Part shown: positions 18,405 through 27,233 of the stretch, in pieces
Position numbering within the stretch: the stretch's first letter is position 1
Layout: every line of letters begins with the position of its first letter
Assembly: GCF_000159635.1 (NCBI RefSeq)
Contig: NZ_GG667192.1
Coordinates: forward strand, 13,133-49,134
From: Corynebacterium lipophiloflavum DSM 44291
Lineage (GTDB): Bacteria; Actinomycetota; Actinomycetes; Mycobacteriales; Mycobacteriaceae
Reading direction: 5' to 3'
Length of the DNA: 36,002 bases
The notes under the pieces: generated by a model
Databases searched by the model: none
Told to the model about the DNA's origin: nothing
The model's input: only the letters and a program-made list of their open reading frames with translations
Position numbers and translations under genes: made by a program

Positions 18405-18423
18405 GAGGGGAGCGCACTTTTAC

Positions 18424-18963
18424 ATGGAGCACTGGAAGCGCAAGAAAGGTCTCATGCGCTCGGGAGTGAAGTTCACCACCCGATTCGAGCCGTTGGAGCG
18501 CGAAGTCATCGGAGACCTCACCGCCACCGTGTCGGAGGCACTGATCGCGAGAGCCCAATCCGCGCCGAAAGACGAGTTCTCGGAGATGATGGGCCTGTCC
18601 ACCGGCCACTCCGAGGCACCGGTCGACCCGCGGATGCGCCGTCTCCTGCCCGATTTTGAGATGGAGGGCGACGAGGAGTTCGACGGCGACAACGGGCTGC
18701 TGCGCAGCCTGCACGAAAACGACATCATCAAAGCGAAGCTGATGAACCTGCAGGTGATCAACACAGCGCTCGGCCCGACCGGCGGGGTGGATGTCTCTAT
18801 CGACGAGGCCGAGGCGCACAGCTTCCTCGCCGCGCTCAACGACATGCGACTCTACGTCTCGGAAGACGATCGCGGCGGCGAGGCGGAGGCGCAGGACCGC
18901 GAAACACTCTTAGAGTGGCTCGCGTTCTGCCAAGACTCGCTGCTTCAAGCGATGGCCGATTAG
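18424..18963 (+). CDS. DUF2017 family protein (AosR-like)
   Basis: A 179-aa actinobacterial protein recognised by its position after clpS and by EMMGLSTGHSEAPVDPRMRRLLPDF and the C-terminal WLAFCQDSL. The M. tuberculosis counterpart Rv1332 has been described as AosR, a redox-responsive regulator acting with SigH on the mec-cysO-cysM genes. Here only one cysteine is present (in WLAFCQDS), so an intramolecular disulphide switch cannot form, and the target genes are not adjacent. A Shine-Dalgarno-like aggggag precedes the ATG by about 11 nt. It converges on the uvrA remnant with a 3-bp gap. Confidence 0.82.
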   Translation: MEHWKRKKGLMRSGVKFTTRFEPLEREVIGDLTATVSEALIARAQSAPKDEFSEMMGLSTGHSEAPVDPRMRRLLPDFEMEGDEEFDGDNGLLRSLHENDIIKAKLMNLQVINTALGPTGGVDVSIDEAEAHSFLAALNDMRLYVSEDDRGGEAEAQDRETLLEWLAFCQDSLLQAMAD

Positions 18964-18966
18964 TCC

Positions 18967-21106
18967 CTACAGGGTTGCCGGCACCCGCCCTGTCGCAATG
19001 TTGTCGCGTTCGGCGATGTCCGCGGGCGTGCCGTCGGCGCAGATCTCGCCGCCCTTGGCACCCGCGCCGGGTCCCATCTCGACAACGCGATCGGCTTGGG
19101 CGATCACGCTGAGGTTGTGCTCGGCGACGACGACGGAATTGCCGGCGTCGACAAGCCTGTTGAGCTCCGTCACAAGCTTGTCCACATCCCAAGGGTGCAA
19201 ACCGGTTGTCGGTTCGTCGAGAACGTAGAGCGTGTGCTGCTTCGAGCTTTGCCGGGCGCGCTGCAGCTTGGTGGCCAGCTTGATGCGCTGAGCTTCGCCG
19301 CCGGAGAGCTCTGGAGCGCCTTGCCCGAGGCGCAGGTAGCCTAGGCCGACCGCGCGCAGGGATAAAATGGCGTGGCGAATGGTGGCCTCCTCGGCGAACA
19401 CGTCGAGGGTGTCGTCCACGGTGAACTCCAGCACCTCGGCAATGGTGTAGCCGTTCCAGGTCACATCTAGGGTTTCGTCGTTGTAGCGCGCGCCGGAGCA
19501 ATCCGGGCACACGGTGTAGCTGCCGGGTAGATACACCAGCTCCACCTCGATGGTGCCGGCACCGTTGCAGGTGGGGCAGCGTCCCGGCTTCATGTTGTAG
19601 GAGAACTGGGTGACACCCCACCCGCGGCGCTTCGCCTCGTCAGTGTCGGCGAAGAGCTTGCGCACCCGGTCGAACAAACCGGTGTAGGTGGCCAGCGTCG
19701 AGCGCGCCGTGCGTCCAATGGGCTTTTGCATCATACGCACCAGGTAGTCAACGTCCTCGGCGCCGGTGACCGAACCGATCCTCACGGCGGCAGGGTCGTC
19801 TACGTCCTTCGCCGACTCCTGCGCCGCGGCGCTGCCCTTGGTGACCACGCTGATCTGTCGCAGCGCGGTGGGCAGCGTCTCGGTGATCAGCGTCGACTTG
19901 CCTGATCCGGACACGCCCGTCACCGCGGTGAACGTGCCCAGCCCGAGGCGGAAGTCGACACCCTGAAGCGAGCGGGCGTGGATGTCGGAGATGACCAGTT
20001 CGCCGGTCGGGGTGCGCGAGGTGTCGTTGAGCTGCGGGCCGGTCGAGGCTCAAGTGCTCGATGCCGAGCTCCACCACAGTGCGCAGCGTGGACACGAGCT
20101 GGGACAGAAGCAGCCGCTCCGCCTCGTCGCGGGCGTCTTCGCCCTCCTTCGGCTCCGGGTCGAAGCGCTCATCGAGGATGGCCAGCAGCTCATCCATCGG
20201 CAGCGCGGTGAGGGCGTCGATAGGCAAGGACGCGTAGGTGACTAGCAGGGCATCGGGGGTCAGGCGCCGGCCGTCGCACATGTCGCAGGTGCTTTGATTC
20301 ATGTAGCTGAGCACGCGGCGGCGAAGTGCGTCGGAATGTGTCTCGTGCAGGGTGTCGGTCAGACAGTTCGCGACCGACTTCCACGTTCCCTTGTAGGTTT
20401 TTCGAATCTGATCTGCACCGCGCACCGGGGAGATGGTCACCATCGGTCGCTCGTCGGTGAACAGGATCCAGTCGCGGTCCTTCTGGTCGAGATCTTGCCA
20501 CGGGGAGTCGAGGTTGACGTCGAGCGCGTCGAGGATGGCGAGGAAGTTCTTTCCAGCCCACGCCCCGGGCCACGCCGCGATCGCGCCCTCGTTGATGCTT
20601 TTCGACGGATCCGGGACCATCGTGCTCTCCACTGGGCGGTGCACCACACCGGTGCCCTGGCACTTCGGGCACATCCCGGCCGTGGTGTTCGGTGAAAACG
20701 CGTCGGAATCTAGCCGCCCACCGTTTCTTTCGCGCACCCCTTCCGCATAATCGCCGCACCGCGAGTACAAAAGGCGCACCGAGCTTGACAGCGTGGAGAA
20801 GGTGCCGACGATCGAGCGCGCCCCGCCCGAAGTCTTCGACTGCTCAAGCGCCACCGTCGGCGGCAGGCCCTCGATGTTTCCCACCTTCGGGTCCACCGCG
20901 CCCGCGATCAGGCGCCGGGCAAACGGGGCGACCGACTACAGGTAGCGTCGCTGGGCTTCGGCGTGGATCGTGCCGAACGCCAGCGAGGACTTACCCGAGC
21001 CCGACACCCCCGTCACCACGACAACCTTGTTGCGTGGGAGCGACACGTCAACATGTCGCTGGTTGTTCAGGTGCGCGTCGTGTACGGCAATCGAGTGTGC
21101 ATCCAT
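18967..21106 (-). pseudogene. Decayed UvrA-like ABC excinuclease subunit
   Basis: Reading leftward from the ATG at 21106, the frame gives a UvrA-type N-terminus with Walker A GVSGSGKS at residues 33-40, then a TAG stop (20936-20938) at codon 57 in RRYL*SVAPFARRLI, where family members usually carry Glu. The frame reopens with CPKC and CDMC zinc-finger cysteines and runs to LSLDRPA near 20046. There the frame shifts and the segment that should hold the first ABC signature, Walker B and D-loop is missing: the sequence jumps to the linker before the second Walker A. The rest (second Walker A, CPTC/CPDC zinc finger, LSGGEAQRIKLA, LDEPTTGLHPWD) is intact to the stop. The type resembles the UvrA paralogue (UvrA2) rather than the main UvrA. 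Confidence 0.9.
20936..20938 (-). other. Premature amber codon in the uvrA-like gene
   Basis: The in-frame TAG sits at codon 57, between YL and SVAPFARRL. A single GAG-to-TAG change would explain it. It separates the first Walker A from the rest of the protein. Confidence 0.85.
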
Positions 21107-21120
21107 AAACAGAAAGTCTA

Positions 21121-21261
21121 TGCCCGTGGAAGCCGGCCCTGCCGAGCGTGGAGCGCGCCAACATCGGCTCAGGGCGCAGCAAGGTGTCGAAAACGGGGTT
21201 CGGGGACACGCCGATCGAATTCGCCGCCGACATCATCGACGGGCCGCGCTGCGGGCGATAA
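21121..21261 (+). other. Possible 3' remnant of an unidentified gene
   Basis: One forward frame runs from about 21121 to a TAA at 21259-21261 and ends in [14 protein letters not shown]. Its third codon positions are GC-rich like real genes here, but it has no credible start and no family was recognised. It lies between the decayed uvrA gene and the P1 peptidase, so it may be debris from the same rearrangement, or chance. Confidence 0.2.
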
Positions 21262-21268
21262 GTCCGTT

Positions 21269-21274
21269 TACACT
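21269..21274 (+). promoter_or_regulatory. -10 element of the P1 peptidase gene, leaderless arrangement
   Basis: TACACT ends 6 nt before the GTG at 21281, which decides this start within a much longer open frame. Confidence 0.6.
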
Positions 21275-21280
21275 AGGCCC

Positions 21281-22258
21281 GTGGGTCACTTACACACGGA
21301 AATATTCACTGTGCTCGGCGTCGGCATCGGCCACGTCTCGCTCGGCGACACCGGCGTCACGGCGCTGGTCTCGCGGGATCCGCAAGGCATGATCGGAGCC
21401 GTTGACGTGCGCGGCGGGGGACCGGGCACGCGCGAGACGGACCTATTGGCACCCCACAACACGGTCGAGCGTGTCCACGCGATCGTGCTCGCCGGGGGCT
21501 CCGCCTTCGGGCTTGCCGCCGCCGACGGGGCGATGGGGGAGCTAGAGGCCCGCGGCATCGGATTTGAGGTCTTCGGCGATGGCGTGGCTGGCCCGAGGGT
21601 GCCGATTGTCCCCGCTGCCGTGATCTTCGACCTCGTCGTCGGCGACAGCGCCCACCGCCCGCGAGCCGAGGACGGTGCGGCCGCGGTCGCGGCGGCGCTC
21701 GATCACACCGCCCCGGTTGCCACCGGCAGCGTCGGTGCCGGGTGCGGAGCGACGGCGGGTGTGCTGCGCGGCGGTTTCGGCGTCGCGTCCGTCGAGGTGG
21801 GGGACTCATTGGTCGCGGCCGCCGTGGTGGCCAACCCCATGGGCTCGGTCATCGACCCCGCCACGGGACTGCTCTACGGCGACCCCACGCAGCCCGCCGT
21901 CGAGCTCGACACCTTCAACACGCTGGAGCGCCCAGGCCCGAAGCTCAACACCACCATTGGTGTGATCGCCACCACCGCCTCGCTTCGCCCCGCGCAGTTG
22001 CAGCGCCTGGCCATCGCCGGCCACGACGGGCTGGCCAGGGCGGTGCGCCCCGCGCACTCCCCGCTGGACGGGGACACCTTGTTCGCCGTGTCCGTGCCCG
22101 CGGGGGTCGGGGCGTTGGAGGTGGGCGTCGATAAGCTCGCTCCTCTGACTGCCGCCGCCGCGGACGCGGTCCAGGCTGCGATCGTCGACGCGGTCGCCCA
22201 CGCGACGGGGGCTTACGACATCCCAGCGTGGTGCGATATTGTCACCACCGACGGCTAA
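21281..22258 (+). CDS. P1 family peptidase (DmpA/NylC-type N-terminal nucleophile hydrolase)
   Basis: A 325-aa protein of the P1/S58 family, aminopeptidases and amidases that cleave themselves to expose an N-terminal Ser/Thr nucleophile. The N-terminal GVGIGHVS, LAGGSAFGLAAADG and GSVGAGCGATAG are family motifs. The segment LNTTIGVIATTA contains Asn223-Thr224, which matches the Asn/Thr autocleavage point of the nylon hydrolase NylC; Thr224 is the predicted nucleophile. The counterpart in M. tuberculosis order is Rv1333. The natural substrate is unknown. The frame is open for 106 codons upstream, but that overlaps the uvrA remnant; the GTG at 21281 is supported by the -10. Confidence 0.88.
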   Translation: MGHLHTEIFTVLGVGIGHVSLGDTGVTALVSRDPQGMIGAVDVRGGGPGTRETDLLAPHNTVERVHAIVLAGGSAFGLAAADGAMGELEARGIGFEVFGDGVAGPRVPIVPAAVIFDLVVGDSAHRPRAEDGAAAVAAALDHTAPVATGSVGAGCGATAGVLRGGFGVASVEVGDSLVAAAVVANPMGSVIDPATGLLYGDPTQPAVELDTFNTLERPGPKLNTTIGVIATTASLRPAQLQRLAIAGHDGLARAVRPAHSPLDGDTLFAVSVPAGVGALEVGVDKLAPLTAAAADAVQAAIVDAVAHATGAYDIPAWCDIVTTDG

Positions 22259-22265
22259 GCAGCAC

Positions 22266-22271
22266 TAAGCT
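22266..22271 (+). promoter_or_regulatory. -10 element of the rhomboid gene
   Basis: TAAGCT ends 8 nt before the ATG at 22280, compatible with a leaderless transcript for the rhomboid-murI pair. Confidence 0.45.
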
Positions 22272-22279
22272 GTGGGGCG

Positions 22280-23017
22280 ATGACTCAGAACTATCCTTTC
22301 AACCCGCCGAGCGCCTCGCAGCCCAGCGGCGGTTTCGGCGCCCCCGGATACCAGCCCATGGGAGGCCCGCTCGCGCCCTCGCAGCGGCAGTACGCCAAGA
22401 GCCCGAAGCAGAAGCGCGCCACCGGCTTCGCTTACGCCTTCGGCTACCTCGCGGTGATCTGGACCGTGTTCATTGTCAACACGGTGATTTTCGGCGGGAA
22501 CCTGAACTACTTCGGCATCCATCCACTTGACCCGGCGGCTCTGCCGCACATTTTTACCTCACCATTGCTTCACGCCGGGCTCAGCCACATTGTCTCGAAT
22601 TCTATCCCGGGCGCGATTTTCTGCTTCCTCATCGGATACTCGGGCTCGCGGGTGTTTTGGGAGGTCACACTCATCGCATGCGTCATCGGCGGACTGGGTA
22701 CGTGGTTTACCGGTGGGATCGGCACCAACCATATCGGTGCCTCCGGGCTGGTCTACGGCTGGCTCGCGTACCTGGTGGTGCGCGGCTTTTTCAACCGCTC
22801 CATCCAGCAGATCTCCCTGGGTGTGCTGCTCGGGTTCCTCTACTCCGGCCTGATCTGGGGCGTTGTGCCAGGCACCCCGGGCGTGAGCTGGCAGGCCCAC
22901 CTCTTCGGTGCGATCGGTGGAATCGTTGCGGGCATGCTGATCACCTCCGATGGCCCGCCCGAGCTGCAAGCGAAGCGCCAGCAGCGCCGCGTGGCCAAGG
23001 GGCAGCGCCGTGCCTGA
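22280..23017 (+). CDS. Rhomboid family intramembrane serine protease
   Basis: A 245-aa integral membrane protease. About 50 hydrophilic, Pro/Gly/Gln-rich cytosolic residues precede a six-helix rhomboid core. The catalytic dyad is Ser155 in GASGLVYG and His207 in [10 protein letters not shown]; the [11 protein letters not shown] segment gives the His/Asn of the oxyanion region. A basic tail ([13 protein letters not shown]) follows the last helix. It corresponds by position to Rv1337 upstream of murI and overlaps murI by 8 bp, so the two are translationally coupled. Substrates are unknown. Confidence 0.9.
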   Translation: MTQNYPFNPPSASQPSGGFGAPGYQPMGGPLAPSQRQYAKSPKQKRATGFAYAFGYLAVIWTVFIVNTVIFGGNLNYFGIHPLDPAALPHIFTSPLLHAGLSHIVSNSIPGAIFCFLIGYSGSRVFWEVTLIACVIGGLGTWFTGGIGTNHIGASGLVYGWLAYLVVRGFFNRSIQQISLGVLLGFLYSGLIWGVVPGTPGVSWQAHLFGAIGGIVAGMLITSDGPPELQAKRQQRRVAKGQRRA

Positions 23018-23810
23018 CGCTCGACCAATCGGAGTGTTCGACTCCGGGCTCGGCGGGCTGACAGTCGCGCGCGCGATGATGGACCAGTTGCACAACGAGT
23101 CGCTCATTTACATCGGCGACTCCGCCAACGGCCCCTACGGCCCGCAGCCGATCGCCGATGTGCGAATCCGCGCGCAGAACATCGCCGACGAGCTCGTTGA
23201 GCGGGGCGTGAAAATGTTGGTGATCGCGTGCAACACCGCCTCGGCGGCGTTTTTGCACGATGCGCGCGAGCGTTACGACGTCCCGGTGATCGAGGTCATC
23301 CGCCCCGCTGTGCGCCGCGCGATCGCCACCACGCGCAACAACCGCGTCGGTGTGATCGGAACCATAGGAACGATTAACTCCGGCGCGTACCAAGACTTGT
23401 TCTCCCTGCAGCCGGGAATTGAGGTGACCGCGGCAGCGTGCCCCGCGTTCGTTGAGTTCGTCGAGCGCGGCGTGACCTCCGGCCGGCAGATCCTCGGCGT
23501 GGCGCAGGGCTACCTCGAGCCTCTGCAGGCGGCCGGGGTGGACACGCTTGTGCTCGGCTGCACCCACTATCCGCTGCTCTCGGGCGTTATTCAGCTCGCA
23601 ATGGGCGACAACGTCACGCTGGTGTCCTCGGCTGAGGAGACGGCCAAGGACGTCCTGCGCGTACTCACGGAGCGCGACCTGCTCGCCCCCGAAGGCCTCG
23701 ATGCGCCCGCGCCGACGCGCGTGTTCGAGTCGACCGGGGACCCGGAGACGTTCAACCGGCTCGCCGCGCGTTTCCTCGGGCCGCAGATCCGCGCGGTCGG
23801 CCGCGGCTAG
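23010..23810 (+). CDS. murI: Glutamate racemase
   Basis: A 266-aa cofactor-independent racemase making D-glutamate for peptidoglycan. The two catalytic cysteines are Cys74 in IACNTAS and Cys184 in GCTHYPLL; the N-terminal [10 protein letters not shown] (Asp11) and GDSAN...PYG segments form the substrate site. The start is GTG at 23010, inside the end of the rhomboid gene, with an aagggg ribosome site about 7 nt upstream; this gives the usual family N-terminus. Length is standard. Confidence 0.95.
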   Translation: MPDARPIGVFDSGLGGLTVARAMMDQLHNESLIYIGDSANGPYGPQPIADVRIRAQNIADELVERGVKMLVIACNTASAAFLHDARERYDVPVIEVIRPAVRRAIATTRNNRVGVIGTIGTINSGAYQDLFSLQPGIEVTAAACPAFVEFVERGVTSGRQILGVAQGYLEPLQAAGVDTLVLGCTHYPLLSGVIQLAMGDNVTLVSSAEETAKDVLRVLTERDLLAPEGLDAPAPTRVFESTGDPETFNRLAARFLGPQIRAVGRG

Positions 23811-23862
23811 CGCGCCGCGCGTTCGGTTAGATTCCGCGGCGGTTTCGTGGCATGGTGTTTCC

Positions 23863-24633
23863 ATGAAATTGACCATTCTCGGGTGCTCCGGCAGTCTCGC
23901 TGCGCCGGGCAACCCAGGATCTTCCTACCTCATCACGGTGCCGGGCCGCTCCGGCATTTTGATGGATTGTGGTCCAGGGGCGCTCGCGGCGCTGCAGGAG
24001 GTCCACGACCCGGCCGACGTGCATGTGTTGTTTAGCCACCTTCACGCCGATCACTGCTCGGACACCGCTTCGCTGGCGATCTGGCGTCGCTTTCACCCGA
24101 CGGCGCCGGCGCGCCAGCGCCACATGATGTTCGGGCCGTCGTACACGAAGCTGCACATCGGGCGGATGGGGGCCGACGGCCCTGACGAGGTCGATGACAT
24201 CACCGACACTTTCGACGTGTCCACCTGGGTAGCGAACAAAGCGGTGGAGATTGACGACATCACCGTCACCCCAGTGCCGGTGGAGCACACCGCGCTCGAG
24301 TCGCACGCGCTGCGCGTCGCCGAACGCTCCACGGGCAAGGTCCTGGCGTTTTCCGGCGATTCCGGCATGACGCCCACGCTTGTCGACGCCGCCCGCGATG
24401 CCGACATCTTCCTCTGTGAGGCCGCCTGGGGCCCGTCTGCTGAGGGCAAGCCCGGGGGAATGCACCTCTCGGGCGCCCAGGCGGGGGAGATCGCGCGCCG
24501 CGCCGGGGTGAAGACCCTGGTCCTGGTCCACATCCAGCCGTGGGCCGACAAGCAGGCCACATTTCAGGCCGCGCGCGGTGAGTTCGACGGCGAGATCCTC
24601 CTCGGCGCTGCGGGAGATGTGTTCGACCTCTAG
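23863..24633 (+). CDS. Metallo-beta-lactamase fold hydrolase (Rv1339-like)
   Basis: A 256-aa MBL-fold protein with the metal motif HLHADH (His59, His61, Asp63, His64), the FSGDSG strand supplying the bridging Asp, and [14 protein letters not shown] with a further His, ending in a His in LVHIQPW. The M. tuberculosis counterpart in the same murI-rph position, Rv1339, has been reported as an atypical class II cAMP phosphodiesterase, so cyclic-nucleotide hydrolysis is a reasonable guess. The ATG at 23863 fits the family N-terminus [11 protein letters not shown]; the frame is open upstream inside murI. A TAGATT at 23828-23833 is a possible -10. Confidence 0.87.
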   Translation: MKLTILGCSGSLAAPGNPGSSYLITVPGRSGILMDCGPGALAALQEVHDPADVHVLFSHLHADHCSDTASLAIWRRFHPTAPARQRHMMFGPSYTKLHIGRMGADGPDEVDDITDTFDVSTWVANKAVEIDDITVTPVPVEHTALESHALRVAERSTGKVLAFSGDSGMTPTLVDAARDADIFLCEAAWGPSAEGKPGGMHLSGAQAGEIARRAGVKTLVLVHIQPWADKQATFQAARGEFDGEILLGAAGDVFDL

Positions 24634-24639
24634 TACCCT
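24634..24639 (+). promoter_or_regulatory. -10 element of rph, leaderless arrangement
   Basis: TACCCT ends 7 nt before the ATG at 24647, immediately after the stop codon of the preceding gene. Confidence 0.5.
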
Positions 24640-24646
24640 GGCGGTC

Positions 24647-25387
24647 ATGACTGACCCGAAGACTGAGTTCACCCGTTTAGATGGCCGCGCGTTCGACGAG
24701 ATGCGGCCCGTGCGCATCACGCGCGGATTTACCACCAACCCCGCGGGCAGCGTGCTCGTGGAGTTCGGCGCAACCCGCGTGATGTGCACCGCCTCGGTGG
24801 AGGTCGGCGTGCCGCGCTTCAAGAAGGACTCGGGCGAGGGCTGGCTCACCGCGGAGTACGCGATGCTGCCGTCGGCGACGCACGAGCGCATGCCACGCGA
24901 GTCGATGAAGGGCAAGGTCAAGGGCCGCACGCACGAGATCTCCCGGCTCGTCGGCCGCTCCTTGCGCGCCGCGGTGGACCTGGCGCAGCTCGGCGAGAAC
25001 ACCATCCAGCTCGACTGCGATGTCCTCCAGGCTGACGGCGGCACCCGCACCGCCTCGATCACCGGCGCGTACGTCGCCCTCGCTGACGCGATAGCGTTTC
25101 TAAGCGAGCGCGGTCTGGTCCCCGGCGAGCCGCTGCTCGCCCCGGTCGCCGCTGTCTCCGCCGGGCTTGTCGACGGCCACGTGGCCCTCGACTTGCCGTA
25201 CGAGGAGGACTCGCGCGCCGAGGTGGACCTGAACGTGGTGATGAACGACAGCGGAAACTTCGTAGAAATCCAGGGCACCGGCGAGCACGGCCTATTCGGG
25301 CGCGCCGAGCTCGACGCGATGCTCACCGTCGCGGAGAAGGGCTGCCGTGAGCTCATCGAGGCGCAGAAGGCGGCGCTCGGGTGGTAA
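24647..25387 (+). CDS. rph: Ribonuclease PH
   Basis: A 246-aa phosphorolytic 3'-5' exoribonuclease that trims tRNA 3' ends, using inorganic phosphate. Typical segments are the N-terminal [13 protein letters not shown], the RNA-binding [29 protein letters not shown], and the phosphate site [16 protein letters not shown]. The C-terminal [17 protein letters not shown] is also characteristic. The ATG at 24647 is set by the family N-terminus and the -10. It overlaps rdgB by 7 bp, so the two are coupled. Confidence 0.95.
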   Translation: MTDPKTEFTRLDGRAFDEMRPVRITRGFTTNPAGSVLVEFGATRVMCTASVEVGVPRFKKDSGEGWLTAEYAMLPSATHERMPRESMKGKVKGRTHEISRLVGRSLRAAVDLAQLGENTIQLDCDVLQADGGTRTASITGAYVALADAIAFLSERGLVPGEPLLAPVAAVSAGLVDGHVALDLPYEEDSRAEVDLNVVMNDSGNFVEIQGTGEHGLFGRAELDAMLTVAEKGCRELIEAQKAALGW

Positions 25388-25998
25388 AGGTTCTCGTCGC
25401 CTCTGGAAACCAGAAGAAGCTCGCGGAGCTCGAGGCAGTCCTCGCCGAGCTCGGGATTGCGGGCGTGGAGCTGGTCTCAATGCGCGATGTCGACGCCTAC
25501 CCGGAGCCCGTCGAAGACGGGCTGACGTTCGAGGACAACGCCCTGATCAAGGCCCGCGCGGGAGCGGCCGCGACGGGGCTGGCCTGCGTGGCGGATGATT
25601 CCGGCCTAGCCGTCACCGCGCTCAAGGGCATGCCCGGCGTGCTCTCTGCGCGCTGGTCGGGCACGCACGGTGACGACGCTGCCAACAACGCGCTCCTTTT
25701 GGGCCAGATGACGGACATCGCGCTGCGCGACGCCGCGTTCGTCTCCTGCTGCGCGCTGGTCGGGCCGGCGGGGGACGAGTTCACGGCAGAGGGGCGTTGG
25801 GAGGGCCAGCTGTTGCGTGAGCCGCGGGGCGAAAACGGCTTCGGCTACGACCCGATTTTCCAGCCGAACGACGGCGGTGGCCGCTCGGCGGCGCAGCTCA
25901 GTGCGGCGGAGAAAAACGAGCGCTCCCACCGCGCCCGGGCGCTCACAGCTCTGGCCCCCCACATTGCGGACCTGGTTGGCGCTACAGTGAAAGAATAA
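25381..25998 (+). CDS. rdgB: Non-canonical purine NTP pyrophosphatase (RdgB/HAM1)
   Basis: A 205-aa house-cleaning enzyme that hydrolyses dITP, ITP and XTP to monophosphates, keeping deaminated purines out of DNA and RNA. Motifs: N-terminal [12 protein letters not shown], the metal and catalytic region [13 protein letters not shown] with [22 protein letters not shown], and [11 protein letters not shown]. The start is GTG at 25381, overlapping rph; starting here gives the conserved short N-terminus. The stop shares one base with the next ATG (TAATG). Confidence 0.93.
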   Translation: MVKVLVASGNQKKLAELEAVLAELGIAGVELVSMRDVDAYPEPVEDGLTFEDNALIKARAGAAATGLACVADDSGLAVTALKGMPGVLSARWSGTHGDDAANNALLLGQMTDIALRDAAFVSCCALVGPAGDEFTAEGRWEGQLLREPRGENGFGYDPIFQPNDGGGRSAAQLSAAEKNERSHRARALTALAPHIADLVGATVKE

Positions 25999-26375
25999 TG
26001 AAAAACAAAAAGATTGCCACAGCAGCTACCATCCTCGCCTCAGGCGCACTTCTCGCCGCCTGTGGCTCTTCCAGCGACTACGACGGGGCGTGGTCGGGCA
26101 CGGCCACCCCGGCAGATGCGGCCAAGGGCGAGGCCCAGGCCCAGATCACCCTCGACGGCGGTGACTGCGAGTGGACCGTGACCGAGGCGAACGGCGAGAC
26201 GAATGACGCCAAGTGCGAGCGCGACGGCGACGAGTTCCAGTTTGTCGACCCGAAGACGGGCCGCGATCTCAACTACAACGCCCAGCTCAACGGTGACACC
26301 CTGACGCTGAGCCCGGATAACGGCCAGGCGGAGGGCCTCGGCACGATCGTGCTCACCCGCACCGCGGCGAAGTAA
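25998..26375 (+). CDS. Small secreted lipoprotein of unknown function
   Basis: A 125-aa protein with a basic start (MKNKKIA), a hydrophobic stretch and a lipobox LLAAC with Cys22, so it should be lipid-anchored on the outer face of the plasma membrane. The mature part, about 100 residues, is acidic and appears all-beta: DYDGAWSG at its start and alternating strands, with two cysteines (in DCEW and AKCER) that could form a disulphide. It resembles small Gly-Ala-Trp 'DGxW' beta-barrel lipoproteins of corynebacteria but no named family is claimed. It follows rdgB with a one-base overlap; a TACAGT at 25983-25988 could also give it its own promoter. Confidence 0.78.
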   Translation: MKNKKIATAATILASGALLAACGSSSDYDGAWSGTATPADAAKGEAQAQITLDGGDCEWTVTEANGETNDAKCERDGDEFQFVDPKTGRDLNYNAQLNGDTLTLSPDNGQAEGLGTIVLTRTAAK

Positions 26376-26386
26376 AGGACGTCCAA

Positions 26387-26749
26387 CTAACCCGCCAGCT
26401 TGAAGGTGCGCTGCACCTCACGGCGGCGCTTCGCCTCCACGAAGAACGACATCAACGGCACAACGCCAGACAACGCGGTGGTCAGCCATTCAGCGGCGGA
26501 CCACCGCGCTTTTGTGCCTAGGTTGAGCGAGGCCATGAGGAACGCGATGAAGGCCAGCCCGTGCACGCGCGCGACCCAGTCCAGCGCGCTGACGTCTAAG
26601 TTGAGCAGGTACTGCATCACCATGCGCACCACCAGCAGAAGCAGGAGTACGCCGGTAACCCACGCGGTGGCGGAGAACAGCTGCAGCGCGGTTTTCACGC
26701 GGCGCTGACGCTCGGGGTGAACCTTGGGGGAGGGGGCAGTGTGCGTCAT
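26387..26749 (-). CDS. DUF3817 membrane protein
   Basis: A 120-aa membrane protein with about three hydrophobic helices. The motif VARVHGLAFIAFLMASL with a charged His between helices is the signature of DUF3817, and the C-terminus (FFVEAKRRREVQ) is basic. Position matches Rv1342c in M. tuberculosis. It begins 3 nt after the stop of the upstream minus-strand gene, so the two form an operon; a ggagaaag ribosome site lies at the end of that gene. Function unknown. Convergent with the lipoprotein gene. Confidence 0.82.
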   Translation of the reverse strand: MTHTAPSPKVHPERQRRVKTALQLFSATAWVTGVLLLLLVVRMVMQYLLNLDVSALDWVARVHGLAFIAFLMASLNLGTKARWSAAEWLTTALSGVVPLMSFFVEAKRRREVQRTFKLAG

Positions 26750-26752
26750 GTT

Positions 26753-27169
26753 CTAGCTTTCTCCGTTTCGGTGGTGCCCGCGGCGGGGTTGATTTAAGGC
26801 GTTGAACTCTTCGACGCCGAGTTCAGGGCGTGGCGGCAAGAGGTCGGTGTCGATTTCGGTTTCGTCGTCCCCGTAGCGGGCGAGATCCGCCTGGTACAGC
26901 TCGTCGAGGCTGCGGCCTTCGTTCACGGCGTCGATCTTTTCGTTTTCCATGCGCAGGCCCGCGCGGTAGGCGTAGACGAAAAACGCGCCGAAGAACGGCC
27001 ACTGCAGGGCGTAGCCCAAGTTTTGGAATGTTCCGGTGCCGGATTGGTAGCGGGTCCACTGCCAGTATGCGAGCAGCAGTGACGCGACCACGGCAACGAC
27101 GAGCAGCACGATGTGCCAGGCGCGCACCCGAATACGGGAGCGCTGGCGGGGCTCGGCTGGTTCACTCAC
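26753..27169 (-). CDS. LprD-like membrane protein
   Basis: A 138-aa protein with two membrane helices (VLLVVAVVASLLLAYWQW and a second one in WPFFGAFFVYAY) separated by a short loop with SGTGTFQNLGYALQWP, which is conserved in the Rv1343c/LprD group. A charged 50-residue tail follows. No lipobox is visible here, so the lipoprotein name does not fit this homologue. The frame is open to 27208, but the GTG at 27169 is chosen because TAGACT on the minus strand ends 8 nt upstream of it. First gene of a two-gene operon with DUF3817, divergent from the ATP-grasp gene. Function unknown. Confidence 0.78.
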   Translation of the reverse strand: MSEPAEPRQRSRIRVRAWHIVLLVVAVVASLLLAYWQWTRYQSGTGTFQNLGYALQWPFFGAFFVYAYRAGLRMENEKIDAVNEGRSLDELYQADLARYGDDETEIDTDLLPPRPELGVEEFNALNQPRRGHHRNGES

Positions 27170-27177
27170 ACCACGCG

Positions 27178-27183
27178 AGTCTA
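27178..27183 (-). promoter_or_regulatory. -10 element of the LprD-like gene
   Basis: TAGACT on the minus strand ends 8 nt before the GTG at 27169; leaderless arrangement. Confidence 0.5.
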
Positions 27184-27221
27184 CCAACATCATCCGAAAG
27201 TTCGACAATCGACTGTTGCCG

Positions 27222-27227
27222 TACTAT
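27222..27227 (+). promoter_or_regulatory. -10 element of the ATP-grasp fusion gene
   Basis: TACTAT ends 6 nt before the ATG at 27234; leaderless arrangement. It decides the start within a longer open frame. Confidence 0.55.
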
Positions 27228-27233
27228 GTGTTC

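Noticed and set aside
18967..21106. Two intact UvrA-like genes rather than one broken gene
   Set aside because: The halves are consecutive parts of one UvrA sequence, each lacking the domains held by the other.
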